A stretch of 15,763 bases of DNA from Bacteroidaceae bacterium (GCA_017961965.1 JAGCWG010000319.1:1-15763), one strand, 5' to 3'; positions 7,808 to 15,763 are shown, counted from the first letter of the stretch. Notes: generated by a model from the sequence alone, not told the origin. Translations and numbers: made by a program.

Positions 7808-8773
7808 TTACTTTCTCTTCCTTGCATCGTCGAAGTGCTTCACCATCTTAGCGAGGTTCTCAGGTGTGTACATATTGAAGCCGTGGCCACCTTTCTCCTC
7901 CTTCACGAAACCGCAGTACTTGACTTTCTTCTCAACAAGAACGTTGTACAGCTCCTCTCCCTGGCAGCAAGGCACAACGTTGTCCTGTGCACCGTGGAAC
8001 ACGAAGATAGGTACTGTCTTCTCATTTACGTAGTGGCAAGGTGACAGGAGCTGGTACTCATTCTCATGTCCTGGATAAGCGAAACCCATGAGTGCGTCCT
8101 CGGGCTTGAATCCTTCCTTCTTCACTCCATCGCAGTCCATGTTCATAAGGTCAATCGGACCTGACCATTCGCAGCAAGCATCAACGAGGCTTGACTCCTT
8201 AGTGAACTTGCCCACAGTACCCTCTATGTCGTACTCAGCCTTAGGAGCAGCGCTGTTGTCAGCGAGGGTTGCAACCTTCACGCCGTTGGTTGCGGCGCAG
8301 AGCGAAGCGAGGTGGGCACCTGATGAGAAACCTGAAGTGCCTATGAAGTTGGTGTCGAACTTATACTGCTTGGCATTGCCGCGCACCCAGCGCACCACTG
8401 CCTTGATGTCATTGATCTGTGCTGGGTACTTGGCGTCCTGACTGTTGCGGTGGTTTGGACACACAACTGCATAGCCCGCATCGAGCAGTGCAGCGCAGAT
8501 GGTGTTGATATCTGCCATTCCCTTGCTGCTGTTACTGAACCATGCACTGCCGTATATATGTATGACGATTGGATAGGACTTAGCTTCCTTCTTTGGAAGG
8601 TACACGTCGAGTGTGTGGTAGCCTTTTCCATCGTCAGCGTAGTTGATATCGGTATATTTCTGAGAGAACTGTGCTGTGACGTTGCTCTGCTGGTTGCCTC
8701 CGAAACCGAAGTTCTGTGCCATAGCCCCTGTGGTCATAATTGCAAGGGCGATTGCGATAAAAGTCTTTTTCAT
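7808..8773 (-). CDS. Secreted alpha/beta-hydrolase esterase (BD-FAE / acetylxylan esterase type)
   Basis: This protein of 321 residues has a signal peptide cleaved after AMA (residue 19). The alpha/beta-hydrolase fold spans about 35-318. The oxyanion region is HIYGSAW (72-78), where HGGG is usual in hormone-sensitive-lipase relatives. The nucleophile is S150 in GTSGFSSGAH, with acid D264 in FHGAQDNVVP and base H297 in KGGHGFNMY. It resembles the BD-FAE type of carbohydrate esterases found in Bacteroidales xylan loci. It probably removes acetyl or feruloyl groups from xylan in the periplasm or at the surface; the leaving group cannot be told from sequence. The protein has ten cysteines, including the pairs C200-C201 and C269-C270. 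It lies 113 bases after the GH3 gene, with no clear promoter or strong terminator between, so co-transcription is likely. Confidence 0.85.
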   Translation of the reverse strand: MKKTFIAIALAIMTTGAMAQNFGFGGNQQSNVTAQFSQKYTDINYADDGKGYHTLDVYLPKKEAKSYPIVIHIYGSAWFSNSSKGMADINTICAALLDAGYAVVCPNHRNSQDAKYPAQINDIKAVVRWVRGNAKQYKFDTNFIGTSGFSSGAHLASLCAATNGVKVATLADNSAAPKAEYDIEGTVGKFTKESSLVDACCEWSGPIDLMNMDCDGVKKEGFKPEDALMGFAYPGHENEYQLLSPCHYVNEKTVPIFVFHGAQDNVVPCCQGEELYNVLVEKKVKYCGFVKEEKGGHGFNMYTPENLAKMVKHFDDARKRK

Positions 8774-8886
8774 TTTTTGATTAGTTTTTTATTGATGTTA
8801 GTTGATACGAATGTCATAGACGGCACTCTATTTATTATGTATTTCTTTGCCTATAGTATCTCCCCCCTCTGGAGATTTGGGAACAT

Positions 8887-11484
8887 CTATTTCACTGTAA
8901 CTTCAGCCGCCTTCAGTGAACTGCGGTCTGAGCTGTTACCGTAGAGCAACTCGTATTTGCCTGGCTTAGTATATACAGTATTGGTAGCTTCATCGAACCA
9001 CTCGAACGACTTTGCATCAAGGTCTATAACTGCCTTTACTGTCTGTCCTGCCTTGACATCGACACGTGCGAAACCGCGAAGCTGCATCAGCGGTCCCTGT
9101 GAGTCCTGTGGGTTGCGTACGTATAGCTGGACTATTTCCGTACCGTCCATCTTTCCTGTGTTCTCCACAGGGACGGTTACCTTTATCGTACCCTTGCCTT
9201 CCGATTTGAGGGTGCTTGAGGATAGCGTTGCAGTACCGATGTTGAACGTAGTGTAGCTAAGTCCGTATCCGAATGGGAACAGAGGCTTATAGTCTGTCAT
9301 GTAACGGTAAGTGCGCCCCTTCATGCTATAATCCTCGAAGTCGCCAAGCTGTGCGGAGTTCCTGTAGAATGTTATTGGAAGTTTGCCAGATGGGTTGTAC
9401 TTTCCGTAGAGCACTTCGGCTACTGCCTGACCTCCGCGCATACCAGGATACCATGCCTGAAGTATGGCATCGCAGCTCTGTGTCTCAGGTTCGAGTGCAA
9501 TGGCTGAGCCCGAACAGTTGACATAGACCACAGTCTTGCCGGCAGCCTTCAGTGCTTTGAGGAAGTTGCGTTGCACAGCTGGAAGCTCGATGTGTGTGCG
9601 GTCGCCTCCCTTGAAACCGTCAATAGTGACTGGCATCTCCTCGCCCTCGAGCGATGGTGCTATTCCGCCTACGAACACAACCTTGTCTATACTTGCAAGC
9701 TTCTTTATTATGTCGTCATAGTTGATTGGGGACTCAGTACCTATGTTAATCTTCATGCTGGCTGCGTAAGTCGGTATGTGACTGAAGCGTACTTCGATTC
9801 GGTACTCCTTGCCAGCCTCCACTTGTATTGGCGTGCGGGTAGGTGTCACGCGCCATGTGTGATGCCTAACCTGCTGCACTCCGTTTATATATACCTCGAA
9901 GTGGCTGACTGATTCCACGTTTACTACGACTTCGCCAGATGCTTTTGGTTTAAGCACAGTCTCGTATTTTGCGCTGAAGTCCGTAAGGTTGACTCCGGGG
10001 GCAAACTGGTAGTTGCCTGCCGTGGTCTTGGCTATCGGACGTGTATAGTATTCGGTTGCTACAGGCTTGCCCTCGCTCTTAACATTGTTCCAGAACGTAC
10101 CTTTGATACCCTTCTTTCCATCGTAGGAAAGTTGGTCGAAAAGGTCTGTCACAACACGGTCGTCTGTAAGGTCGCAACCTTGGAGATACAGTACGTTTTT
10201 GTTGATGGCTCGAATACCGTCAAGTATCGTTGTGGTTGTGGTAGGCGTGCCATTATAGTTGCCCCACATCATTGTTTTCTCGTTTGCATTTGGACCGATA
10301 ACTGCTATCCTTTCACCCTTCTTGAGAGGTAAAATAGAGTTTTTGTTCTGTAGGAGAGTCATCGACTGGCGTGCCATCTCGAGGGCGATGTTCAAGTGCT
10401 CCTTGCTTTCGAGTACGCTCGAAGGAATCTTTGACCATTCTACTACGGATGGGTCGTCCATCTCACCGAGGTCGAAACGGCCTTCAAGCAGACGGATGAC
10501 GTGCTTGTCCACTTCGCTCTCCTTGATGAGGTCACGGCGGACAGCCTCAGGGATGCTCTTGTATGCGTAGTTGTAGCCACACTCCACGTCAGTGCCAGCC
10601 AGTGCGGCACGAGCCGAAGAGTGAACTGCATCCGTTGCAGTCTTGTGTGTCTCGTGAATGTCGGACACTGCACTGCAGTCACTTACGACAAGGTACTTGA
10701 ATCCCCACTCATTGCGCAGGATGTCCTGAAGCAAGCGAGTACTGCTGCAACATGGCTCATCGTCCAAACGCTGGTAGGCGCACATTACCTCACGAACCTT
10801 TGCGTCTTCAACAAGCACCTTGAATGCTGGTAGGTATGTCTCCCACAGGTCACGGGCACTCACATTGGTAAGGTTCGCAGTGTGTCGGCTCCATTCAGGT
10901 CCGCTATGGACAGCGTAGTGCTTGGCACAAGCCCACAACTTCCTATACTTATGGCTCTCGTCGCCTTGCAAGCCACGCACAACCGCAGTACCGAGCACAC
11001 CCGTCAGGTAAGGGTCTTCACCATATGTTTCCTGTCCACGTCCCCAGCGTGGGTCGCGGAATATGTTCACGTTTGGAGTCCAGACAGAAAGTGCATGAAA
11101 GCGCGTAACGTCCTTGCCTTCAGCTATGAGTTGGTTCCACTTTGCACGTGCCTCTGTACTCGTTGCGTCAAAGACACGATATATCATGTCTGCATTGAAC
11201 GAAGCCGCCATGCCGATAGGTTCAGGGAAGTTCGTCACGTTGCCCATGTTGGCTACTCCGTGGAGAGCTTCACTCCACCACTGGAATCTCTTGATGCCCA
11301 GTCGAGGTATGGCAGGAGAGTCGTCCAGCATCAACTGAGCCTTCTCCTCAAGTGTGAGACGGCTGCACAAGTCCACGGCTCTGTCGTGTGCGCTAAGTGA
11401 AGTATTCTGATAAGGCAACTGTGCCATGACTGTTCCGCATGACACAGCTCCTACTATAATCGATACGATAAATGTTCGCTTCAT
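8887..11484 (-). CDS. xyl3A: GH3 beta-xylosidase with PA14 insertion
   Basis: This protein of 865 residues has a signal peptide ending at VMAQ (19-22). The GH3 N-terminal barrel covers about 30-345, with WTPNVNIFRDPRWGRGQE (135-152), KHY (188-190) and nucleophile D269 in VVSDCSAV. SDC in place of the SDW of beta-glucosidases fits the xylosidase/arabinofuranosidase branch. The C-terminal GH3 domain begins near 370 and is interrupted at about 460-590 by a PA14-like domain. The acid/base is probably in SLEGEE (611-616), and a fibronectin-III-like domain follows at about 770-850. The architecture matches Xyl3A of Prevotella ruminicola 23, hence the symbol, which is by resemblance. It should release xylose from xylo-oligosaccharides. 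It is the first gene of the operon, 36 to 40 bases after the probable transcription start given by the -7 box at 11527-11534. Confidence 0.9.
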   Translation of the reverse strand: MKRTFIVSIIVGAVSCGTVMAQLPYQNTSLSAHDRAVDLCSRLTLEEKAQLMLDDSPAIPRLGIKRFQWWSEALHGVANMGNVTNFPEPIGMAASFNADMIYRVFDATSTEARAKWNQLIAEGKDVTRFHALSVWTPNVNIFRDPRWGRGQETYGEDPYLTGVLGTAVVRGLQGDESHKYRKLWACAKHYAVHSGPEWSRHTANLTNVSARDLWETYLPAFKVLVEDAKVREVMCAYQRLDDEPCCSSTRLLQDILRNEWGFKYLVVSDCSAVSDIHETHKTATDAVHSSARAALAGTDVECGYNYAYKSIPEAVRRDLIKESEVDKHVIRLLEGRFDLGEMDDPSVVEWSKIPSSVLESKEHLNIALEMARQSMTLLQNKNSILPLKKGERIAVIGPNANEKTMMWGNYNGTPTTTTTILDGIRAINKNVLYLQGCDLTDDRVVTDLFDQLSYDGKKGIKGTFWNNVKSEGKPVATEYYTRPIAKTTAGNYQFAPGVNLTDFSAKYETVLKPKASGEVVVNVESVSHFEVYINGVQQVRHHTWRVTPTRTPIQVEAGKEYRIEVRFSHIPTYAASMKINIGTESPINYDDIIKKLASIDKVVFVGGIAPSLEGEEMPVTIDGFKGGDRTHIELPAVQRNFLKALKAAGKTVVYVNCSGSAIALEPETQSCDAILQAWYPGMRGGQAVAEVLYGKYNPSGKLPITFYRNSAQLGDFEDYSMKGRTYRYMTDYKPLFPFGYGLSYTTFNIGTATLSSSTLKSEGKGTIKVTVPVENTGKMDGTEIVQLYVRNPQDSQGPLMQLRGFARVDVKAGQTVKAVIDLDAKSFEWFDEATNTVYTKPGKYELLYGNSSDRSSLKAAEVTVK

Positions 11485-11526
11485 AACTGTTAGGTTGTAT
11501 GAGTACCAGGTTTAGTTTTCTGTATG

Positions 11527-11534
11527 CAAAGTTA
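11527..11534 (-). promoter_or_regulatory. Promoter -7 box of the xylan operon
   Basis: The minus strand reads TTCGTAACTTTGCATAC. TAACTTTG matches the TAnnTTTG consensus and lies 43 bases before the GH3 start, giving a leader of about 36 to 40 bases. A good TTTG at the -33 position is not visible, which could mean that an activator is needed. Confidence 0.55.
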
Positions 11535-11593
11535 CGAATTATCCCGCTCCACCCTTTAGCGAAATGTAACACATAGTTTTTCATTTGTAACCA

Positions 11594-11752
11594 GAAGACA
11601 CTATCCCCAGCAATCCTCCTCTATTGGGATGGTGACTAACGTACAACTATTTTTTAACGCATAGAAATACGGAGGGTGCGAAGTTTTTGTCACGGAGGAT
11701 AAATTTATTCCTCTGTTGTTATTTCTCTGAGCCCACCGTGCTCTCTGCGTTA
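11594..11752 (-). repeat. Composite intergenic repeat, copy B (reverse)
   Basis: Read on the minus strand, this opens TAACGCAGAGAGCAC, has GAGGAATAAATTTATCCTCC at the centre, then GTTAGTCACC and a degenerate CTC/GGG part ending GGGGATAGTGTCTTC. It aligns over its full length with 1963-2120 with few gaps, at roughly 70 per cent by eye. Confidence 0.65.
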
Positions 11753-11904
11753 AAGAAATAACTATTTTTTTTTCTCTTGTTTTCTTTTGTTTTGTGTTAC
11801 ACCTTATAATAAGGTTGCCAATAAGTATCTGCCAGTCTCGCTTCTTTGTTACATACCCAAAACTCTATGATACATTTTCTGTGCTTTCTTTCACTAATTC
11901 TTGT

Positions 11905-11912
11905 TACCTTTG
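11905..11912 (+). promoter_or_regulatory. Promoter -7 box of the second GH43 gene
   Basis: TACCTTTG in TTGTTACCTTTGCAAG matches the Bacteroidota -7 consensus. It would give a leader of about 100 bases before the start at 12020. No canonical -33 TTTG is seen 19 to 21 bases upstream. Confidence 0.5.
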
Positions 11913-12019
11913 CAAGCGAGTGATGAATAGTGCCTGCTATTGGATGTATCATCACAATAGTTGTGTTTGATTAATACTAACTCTTCATTGACTTTAACTA
12001 CTAAACTACTAAATACGTT

Positions 12020-13669
12020 ATGAACAAACTAATGGCTGCGGTTGCTCTCAGTGCCATGATGCTGCAACCTGCGTGCTCTTCGGCACAGAATGCTACTAAC
12101 AGTGACTCGCCTAAGACGGTCACAGTGAAGAATCCTTGGATGTGGACAGACACTCCTGACCCGGATATCATCCGCGTGGGCGACTACTACTACCTCGTCA
12201 CGACGACAATGCACATGACGCCAGGCGGACCGATAATGCGAAGTAAGGATTTGGTGAACTGGGAAACGATAAGCTACCTGTTCGATGAGATACATGACAC
12301 TCCACGGTACGACCTCGAACAGGGTACGGTATATGGCCGTGGTCAGTGGGCTACATCAATACGTTACCACAAGGGAACATTCTGGGCGCTATTCGTTGCC
12401 AATGATGACCCTCACAAGTCAATGGTCTTCAAGACTGACGACCCTGCAAAGGGCTGGAAGCTGCACAGCCGTCTGCCTGCCTATCACGACTCATCACTCT
12501 TCTTCGATGATGACGACCGCGTGTATGTGTTCTCAGGTAGTGGCGACATAACTCTCGTTGAGCTTAACTCCGACTTGACAGCAGAGAAGCCTGGCGGTGT
12601 GCACAAGAAGCTTGAGCTACACGGACGCCCACAGGGTCTTCATGAGGGAAGCCGGGTTATCAAGCACGACGGTATGTACTATCTCCTCTGTATAGCATGG
12701 CCAAATACAGGACGTTGCGAGATAGCTTACCGTAGCCGAAACATCGAGGGCCCATACGAGAGCAAGGTGATTGTCAAGAGTGAGTTCGGTGGCTTCCCAT
12801 TTGTGGGTCAAGGTACTATCGTGGATGGCAAGCATGGCGAGTGGTACGGAGTAATCTTCCAGGACCGTGCTGGCGTTGGTCGCGTTCTTACACTGAGTCC
12901 TTGTACATGGGTTGATGGATGGCCAATGATTGGCGAAGTAATCCGTGAGCAAGGCAAGGGCATAGACAACTACCGCTACACTGCCCGTGTGCCTGAGACC
13001 ATGACACTTGAGACAGAGGACGACATCGAGTACACTGGCAAGTATGGTCAGCAGATGAAACTCGAAGGTGGCATCACTATGACTAAGGACTACCAGTTCA
13101 ACCACAACCCATTGAAGGAGGCTTACACTAAGAATGGCAATACATATACATTCCGCTCAACTAAGACTTATGACAACATGTTCCTTGCTCGTAACACGTT
13201 GACATGGCGCATGTGGGCACCTACCTGCTCTGATACTGTGCGCATAGATGCCAGCAAATTGAAGGACGGTGACCGTGCAGGTTTCTGCGTGTTCAGCGAC
13301 AATGCGGGAATGATGTCGGTTGTGCGTGAAGGTGGCAAGTACTTCCTCGTACTCACCAATGAGGTCTGCGAGCTTGACCCACGCAACAAGGCAGTGACAG
13401 ACGTGAAGGTCACTGAGTTGGGACGCGTTGCCATTCCTAAGTCAAAGTTGAAGAACATACAGATAGCAATCGATGGCAACTTCGTACCACGCACCGACAT
13501 CGCTAACTTCAGGTACAGCCTTGATGGCAAGCAGTGGAAGCAGCTTGGTGGCGACTTCAAGATGACCTTCAACTGGCAGAAGTTCTTCATGGGCTGCCGC
13601 TATGGAGTCTATTACTACGCTACTAAGATCACAGGTGGTCAGGTAAACATCAGCTCTCGCACGTTCTAA
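12020..13669 (+). CDS. Secreted GH43 glycosidase with C-terminal beta-sandwich
   Basis: This protein of 549 residues has an N-terminal export signal. It could be cleaved at SSA-Q (residues 20-23), or serve as a lipoprotein signal at C19 (LQPAC), though that lipobox is poor. The GH43 propeller covers about 38-305: base D47 in TPDPDII, pKa-modulating D157 in YHDSSLFFDDD, and acid E209 in GLHEGSRV. The usual central HQG motif reads GQG here (263-265 in FVGQGTIVD). The C-terminal beta-sandwich (about 330-549) has the FNHNP segment typical of the GH43_C2 region. The family removes xylose or arabinose from arabinoxylan; the exact activity is not predictable. It is divergent from the xylan operon, has a -7 box at 11905, and is closed by the strong terminator at 13672-13726, so it is probably transcribed alone. 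Confidence 0.87.
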   Translation: MNKLMAAVALSAMMLQPACSSAQNATNSDSPKTVTVKNPWMWTDTPDPDIIRVGDYYYLVTTTMHMTPGGPIMRSKDLVNWETISYLFDEIHDTPRYDLEQGTVYGRGQWATSIRYHKGTFWALFVANDDPHKSMVFKTDDPAKGWKLHSRLPAYHDSSLFFDDDDRVYVFSGSGDITLVELNSDLTAEKPGGVHKKLELHGRPQGLHEGSRVIKHDGMYYLLCIAWPNTGRCEIAYRSRNIEGPYESKVIVKSEFGGFPFVGQGTIVDGKHGEWYGVIFQDRAGVGRVLTLSPCTWVDGWPMIGEVIREQGKGIDNYRYTARVPETMTLETEDDIEYTGKYGQQMKLEGGITMTKDYQFNHNPLKEAYTKNGNTYTFRSTKTYDNMFLARNTLTWRMWAPTCSDTVRIDASKLKDGDRAGFCVFSDNAGMMSVVREGGKYFLVLTNEVCELDPRNKAVTDVKVTELGRVAIPKSKLKNIQIAIDGNFVPRTDIANFRYSLDGKQWKQLGGDFKMTFNWQKFFMGCRYGVYYYATKITGGQVNISSRTF

Positions 13670-13671
13670 AC

Positions 13672-13726
13672 TATATAAACGCCCCTCCCCGTTTTTTCTT
13701 CCCAAAGGGGAGGGGACGTTTATATA
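13672..13726 (+). terminator. Strong hairpin terminator after the second GH43
   Basis: TATATAAACG (13672-13681) plus CCCCTCCCC (13682-13690) pair with GGGGAGGGG (13707-13715) and CGTTTATATA (13717-13726), giving 19 bp with one bulged A and a 16-base loop. A pyrimidine-rich, T-containing tail follows (CTCGTTCCTTTTTA). It starts three bases after the GH43 stop. The core resembles the dispersed CTCCCC/GGGGAGGG elements. Confidence 0.7.
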
Positions 13727-13889
13727 CTCGTTCCTTTTTACTATTTCCCAAACATGGAAAATACTGAGAATACATTTTGTAATTAACTAACAATATTAAA
13801 ACCAAAGCCTTCTCTCCATTCCTTAACTTCTATTGTGATGGAGACCGATTCCATATTAGTAACCAATCGTAGGGATTACTATCGCGTAA

Positions 13890-13929
13890 GTCACTCTCGA
13901 CCTTTAGTGAGAGGGACTGGGAGAGGGTC
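13890..13929 (+). repeat. CTC/GGG element upstream of the thioredoxin-fold gene
   Basis: GTCACTCTCGACC, then AGTGAGAGGGACTGGGAGAGGGTC, resembles the elements at 307-348 and 2078-2120. It ends 25 bases before the start codon at 13955, so it lies in the leader of that gene. It has only three G-runs of three. Confidence 0.55.
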
Positions 13930-13954
13930 AACTATTTTAACAAACAAATTAAAT

Positions 13955-15742
13955 ATGAAAAACTTATTAGTTACAACAGCCCTTAGCATGCTATCATGCA
14001 CTGGCTTTGCACAGAACGGTACTTTCACCCTGAACGGTACTGTAGATCCTAACATTACCGACTCTTGCTACAACGTCTATATAGCAGACGAGTACGGTCA
14101 CCTCGACGAGACAAAGCCTTCGCTTGTCATTCCTGTTGTGGACAAGAAGTTTACTCACACCTTCAACGTTGACAAGGTGACGGCAGCAAGCATCCGCTGC
14201 GTGTTCCCTGGCGGTGAGGTATGCTCTGCAGGCATAGGCTTGATGCTTGTGCCTAACAGCTCATACACTCTCAACGTGCACAATGGTTACTTTGACCATG
14301 ACTATGACTACAACTATGAAACGCGTCTGTCCCGTGGTATCCACGCTCTGCGTGAGAGTACCAAGTGGAAGTCACCTCACCTTCCAAAGCTGAAAGGCAA
14401 GGTATGGAAGAACGTTGAGTGCGACAATTCAGAATCGTCTATGTACGTAAAGGAAGTGTACTTCACGGACACTGCAACAGTGGTTCGTTTCGCACAGGAC
14501 TACTTCTTATATAATATGGTTATTCCATCAGACTCATACCTTGAGGACGAAGCTGGAAACGAGTACAAACTGAAGAACCCTGTATTCGGCGTCGTTGGTC
14601 ACAACAATAGCGCAGACGCACGATTCTATGGTGCATACGTGTCATTCGAGCCACTGCCAAAGGGTACGAAGTCGTTCGAGATACACATGGACAGAGCCTA
14701 TATCGGTAATATTGTTGAAGCAAAGCCTTTGAAGGGCAAGCCTAACTGTAACATAGAGGTCTATGCCTCTAACGGCATCAATGACTCTGGATATCTCGTC
14801 CAGCTCTATGATAAGGAAATGAGGACACGCCGACAGGTAGCAGACATTCCGGTCAACAACCGCAAGGCATTCTACAAGACACTGCTCACAGAGCCACGTC
14901 TCGCTGACTTCACGGCAACCTTCCCGGACGGAAGCGTCTGCACGCACTGCGTCCGTTTCCCTATCGTTCCTTATTCAGATGCAGCAGTCATCGTAAAGAA
15001 CGGTACGTTCAGTGTAAAGGGAACAGGCTTTTACGAGGAGTGGGGCAATGCAGATGAGTTCTGTGAAAATGCAAGCAAGTATTCAACAGAGGCAGAGGCA
15101 CGCGGCAAGATGGAAAAATATCTTGCAGAGCACTCCAATGAGGAAGGTGCAGTAATATACTTCCTCATTCGTCAGGACTTCCCATACAGCCTTGTTGCAA
15201 ATCTCGTCTCATCCGATATGCTAAAGGGACGCTTCCGTCACTTCTTTGACTTCTACAGGGAAATGGAACGATCTCGTGAGGCACAGCGTAAGCACGAAGA
15301 AGAGGTGCGCAAACTTCAGGAGCCGACTGGCGAAGGCAAGATGTTCACCGACTTTGAAGTAGAGTACGAAGGCCTGACACAGCGTCTCTCCGACTACGTA
15401 GGCAAGGGCAAGTACGTGCTCGCCGACTTCTGGGCAAGCTGGTGCGGACCTTGCAAGGCAGAGATACCTAATATTAAAGAGGTGTGGAAAGAGTACAAGG
15501 GAGACAACTTCGAGGTAATAGGCATCGCGACATGGGACAAGCCGGAAGACACCAAGCGTGCAATGGAGTCACTCGGCATCGAGTACCCACAGATCATGAA
15601 CACTCAGCATGTGGCAAGCGAAATCTATGCAGTACAAGGCATACCTCATATCATACTCTTCGGTCCTGACGGCACAATTCTCCGCCGCGGTCTCCGTGGA
15701 CAGGAAATCAAAAATGCCGTCAAGGAGTATCTTGGCAAGTAA
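13955..15742 (+). CDS. TlpA-like thioredoxin-fold protein with duplicated DUF4369-like domains
   Basis: This exported protein of 595 residues is probably a periplasmic thiol-disulfide oxidoreductase. It opens MKNLLVTTALSMLSCTGFAQ, with either cleavage at FAQ or a weak lipobox at C15. Two DUF4369-like beta domains occur at about 22-113 and 264-353. Between them, about 160-248, lies a beta-sandwich with FTDTATVVRF and FEPLPKGTKSFEI, a segment also seen in other Bacteroidota TlpA-like proteins. A charged helical stretch (about 430-455) leads to the thioredoxin domain (463-595), with WCGPC (C497, C500) and cis-Pro 564 in GIPH. An in-frame ATG at 13835 would add 40 residues with no export signal, translated from a dispersed repeat; 13955 puts the signal peptide at the N terminus after an A-rich leader, so I chose it. 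Its partner is unknown. It lies 285 bases after GH43, beyond a terminator. Confidence 0.85.
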   Translation: MKNLLVTTALSMLSCTGFAQNGTFTLNGTVDPNITDSCYNVYIADEYGHLDETKPSLVIPVVDKKFTHTFNVDKVTAASIRCVFPGGEVCSAGIGLMLVPNSSYTLNVHNGYFDHDYDYNYETRLSRGIHALRESTKWKSPHLPKLKGKVWKNVECDNSESSMYVKEVYFTDTATVVRFAQDYFLYNMVIPSDSYLEDEAGNEYKLKNPVFGVVGHNNSADARFYGAYVSFEPLPKGTKSFEIHMDRAYIGNIVEAKPLKGKPNCNIEVYASNGINDSGYLVQLYDKEMRTRRQVADIPVNNRKAFYKTLLTEPRLADFTATFPDGSVCTHCVRFPIVPYSDAAVIVKNGTFSVKGTGFYEEWGNADEFCENASKYSTEAEARGKMEKYLAEHSNEEGAVIYFLIRQDFPYSLVANLVSSDMLKGRFRHFFDFYREMERSREAQRKHEEEVRKLQEPTGEGKMFTDFEVEYEGLTQRLSDYVGKGKYVLADFWASWCGPCKAEIPNIKEVWKEYKGDNFEVIGIATWDKPEDTKRAMESLGIEYPQIMNTQHVASEIYAVQGIPHIILFGPDGTILRRGLRGQEIKNAVKEYLGK

Positions 15743-15763
15743 GTGGTGAAATGTAACATAAAT

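Larger units (their letters stand above)
11485..12019. other. Divergent intergenic region between the operon and the second GH43
   Basis: These 535 bases hold no supported gene. They contain the -7 box of the GH3-led operon (11527-11534, minus), a reverse copy of the composite repeat (11594-11752), a T-rich tract (about 11763-11793), and the -7 box of the second GH43 gene (11905-11912, plus). The two promoters are about 370 bases apart with the repeat between them, so a shared operator is not obvious. Confidence 0.7.

Noticed and set aside
8862..8886. Short inverted repeat ATCTCC/GGAGAT between the GH3 and esterase genes as an operon terminator
   Set aside because: The stem has only 6 bp and no T-tract follows on the minus strand, so I keep the two genes in one operon.
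8450..8944. 164-codon plus-strand open frame opposite the esterase gene and beyond
   Set aside because: Most of it is antisense to a gene with a complete catalytic triad and signal peptide; the translated sequence has no protein-like motif.
10882..11400. 172-codon plus-strand open frame opposite the GH3 gene
   Set aside because: It is antisense to the conserved GH3 catalytic barrel, and its composition (Cys, Arg and Val rich) is that of a shadow frame.
12617..13105. 162-codon minus-strand open frame opposite the second GH43
   Set aside because: It is antisense to the GH43 catalytic region, with no domain and no promoter of its own.

Overview
The window looks like a chromosomal segment of a xylan-degrading Bacteroidota, most probably Prevotella/Xylanibacter from a rumen or gut community. 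The evidence is: Bacteroidota-type -7 boxes (TAnnTTTG) near several genes; A-rich leaders instead of Shine-Dalgarno sites; an HU-related DNA-binding protein of the Bacteroidales type; and a secreted GH10 xylanase fused to a feruloyl esterase, the architecture of Xyn10D-Fae1A of Prevotella ruminicola 23. Genus assignment is inference.

Layout. 1-515 has no gene: a terminator-like hairpin, an 11-bp tandem repeat, G-rich repeats and a second hairpin. 516-1031 (minus) is an HU-like DNA-binding protein with its own promoter near 1219-1250. 1032-2392 has no gene but is dense in hairpins and dispersed repeats, and it contains the terminator (2142-2180, minus) of the main operon. 2393-11484 (minus) holds five co-directional genes, transcribed from right to left: GH3 beta-xylosidase, alpha/beta-hydrolase esterase, DUF3237 protein, GH43 with accessory modules, and GH10-feruloyl esterase. 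All five have signal peptides. A 535-base divergent region (11485-12019) separates this operon from two plus-strand genes: a second GH43 (12020-13669), closed by a strong hairpin terminator, and a TlpA-like thioredoxin-fold protein (13955-15742).

How the genes work together (inference from families). The GH10 domain would cut the xylan backbone. The fused esterase and the stand-alone esterase would remove ferulate or acetate. The two GH43 enzymes would take off arabinose or xylose. The GH3 enzyme would finish xylo-oligosaccharides to xylose. The DUF3237 protein has no known role. No SusC/SusD pair, transporter or regulator lies in the window, so uptake and control must be encoded elsewhere.

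The least explained part is the intergenic DNA. A composite repeat of about 158 bp occurs twice in opposite orientation, just outside the two ends of the operon. A family of CTCCCC/GGGGAGGG elements occurs at least six times, twice as a canonical G-quadruplex motif. A 91-bp tandem duplication with an inverted third copy sits in the middle of the operon. I see no clearly new defence, mobile or biosynthetic system; the enzyme cluster itself is of a known kind.
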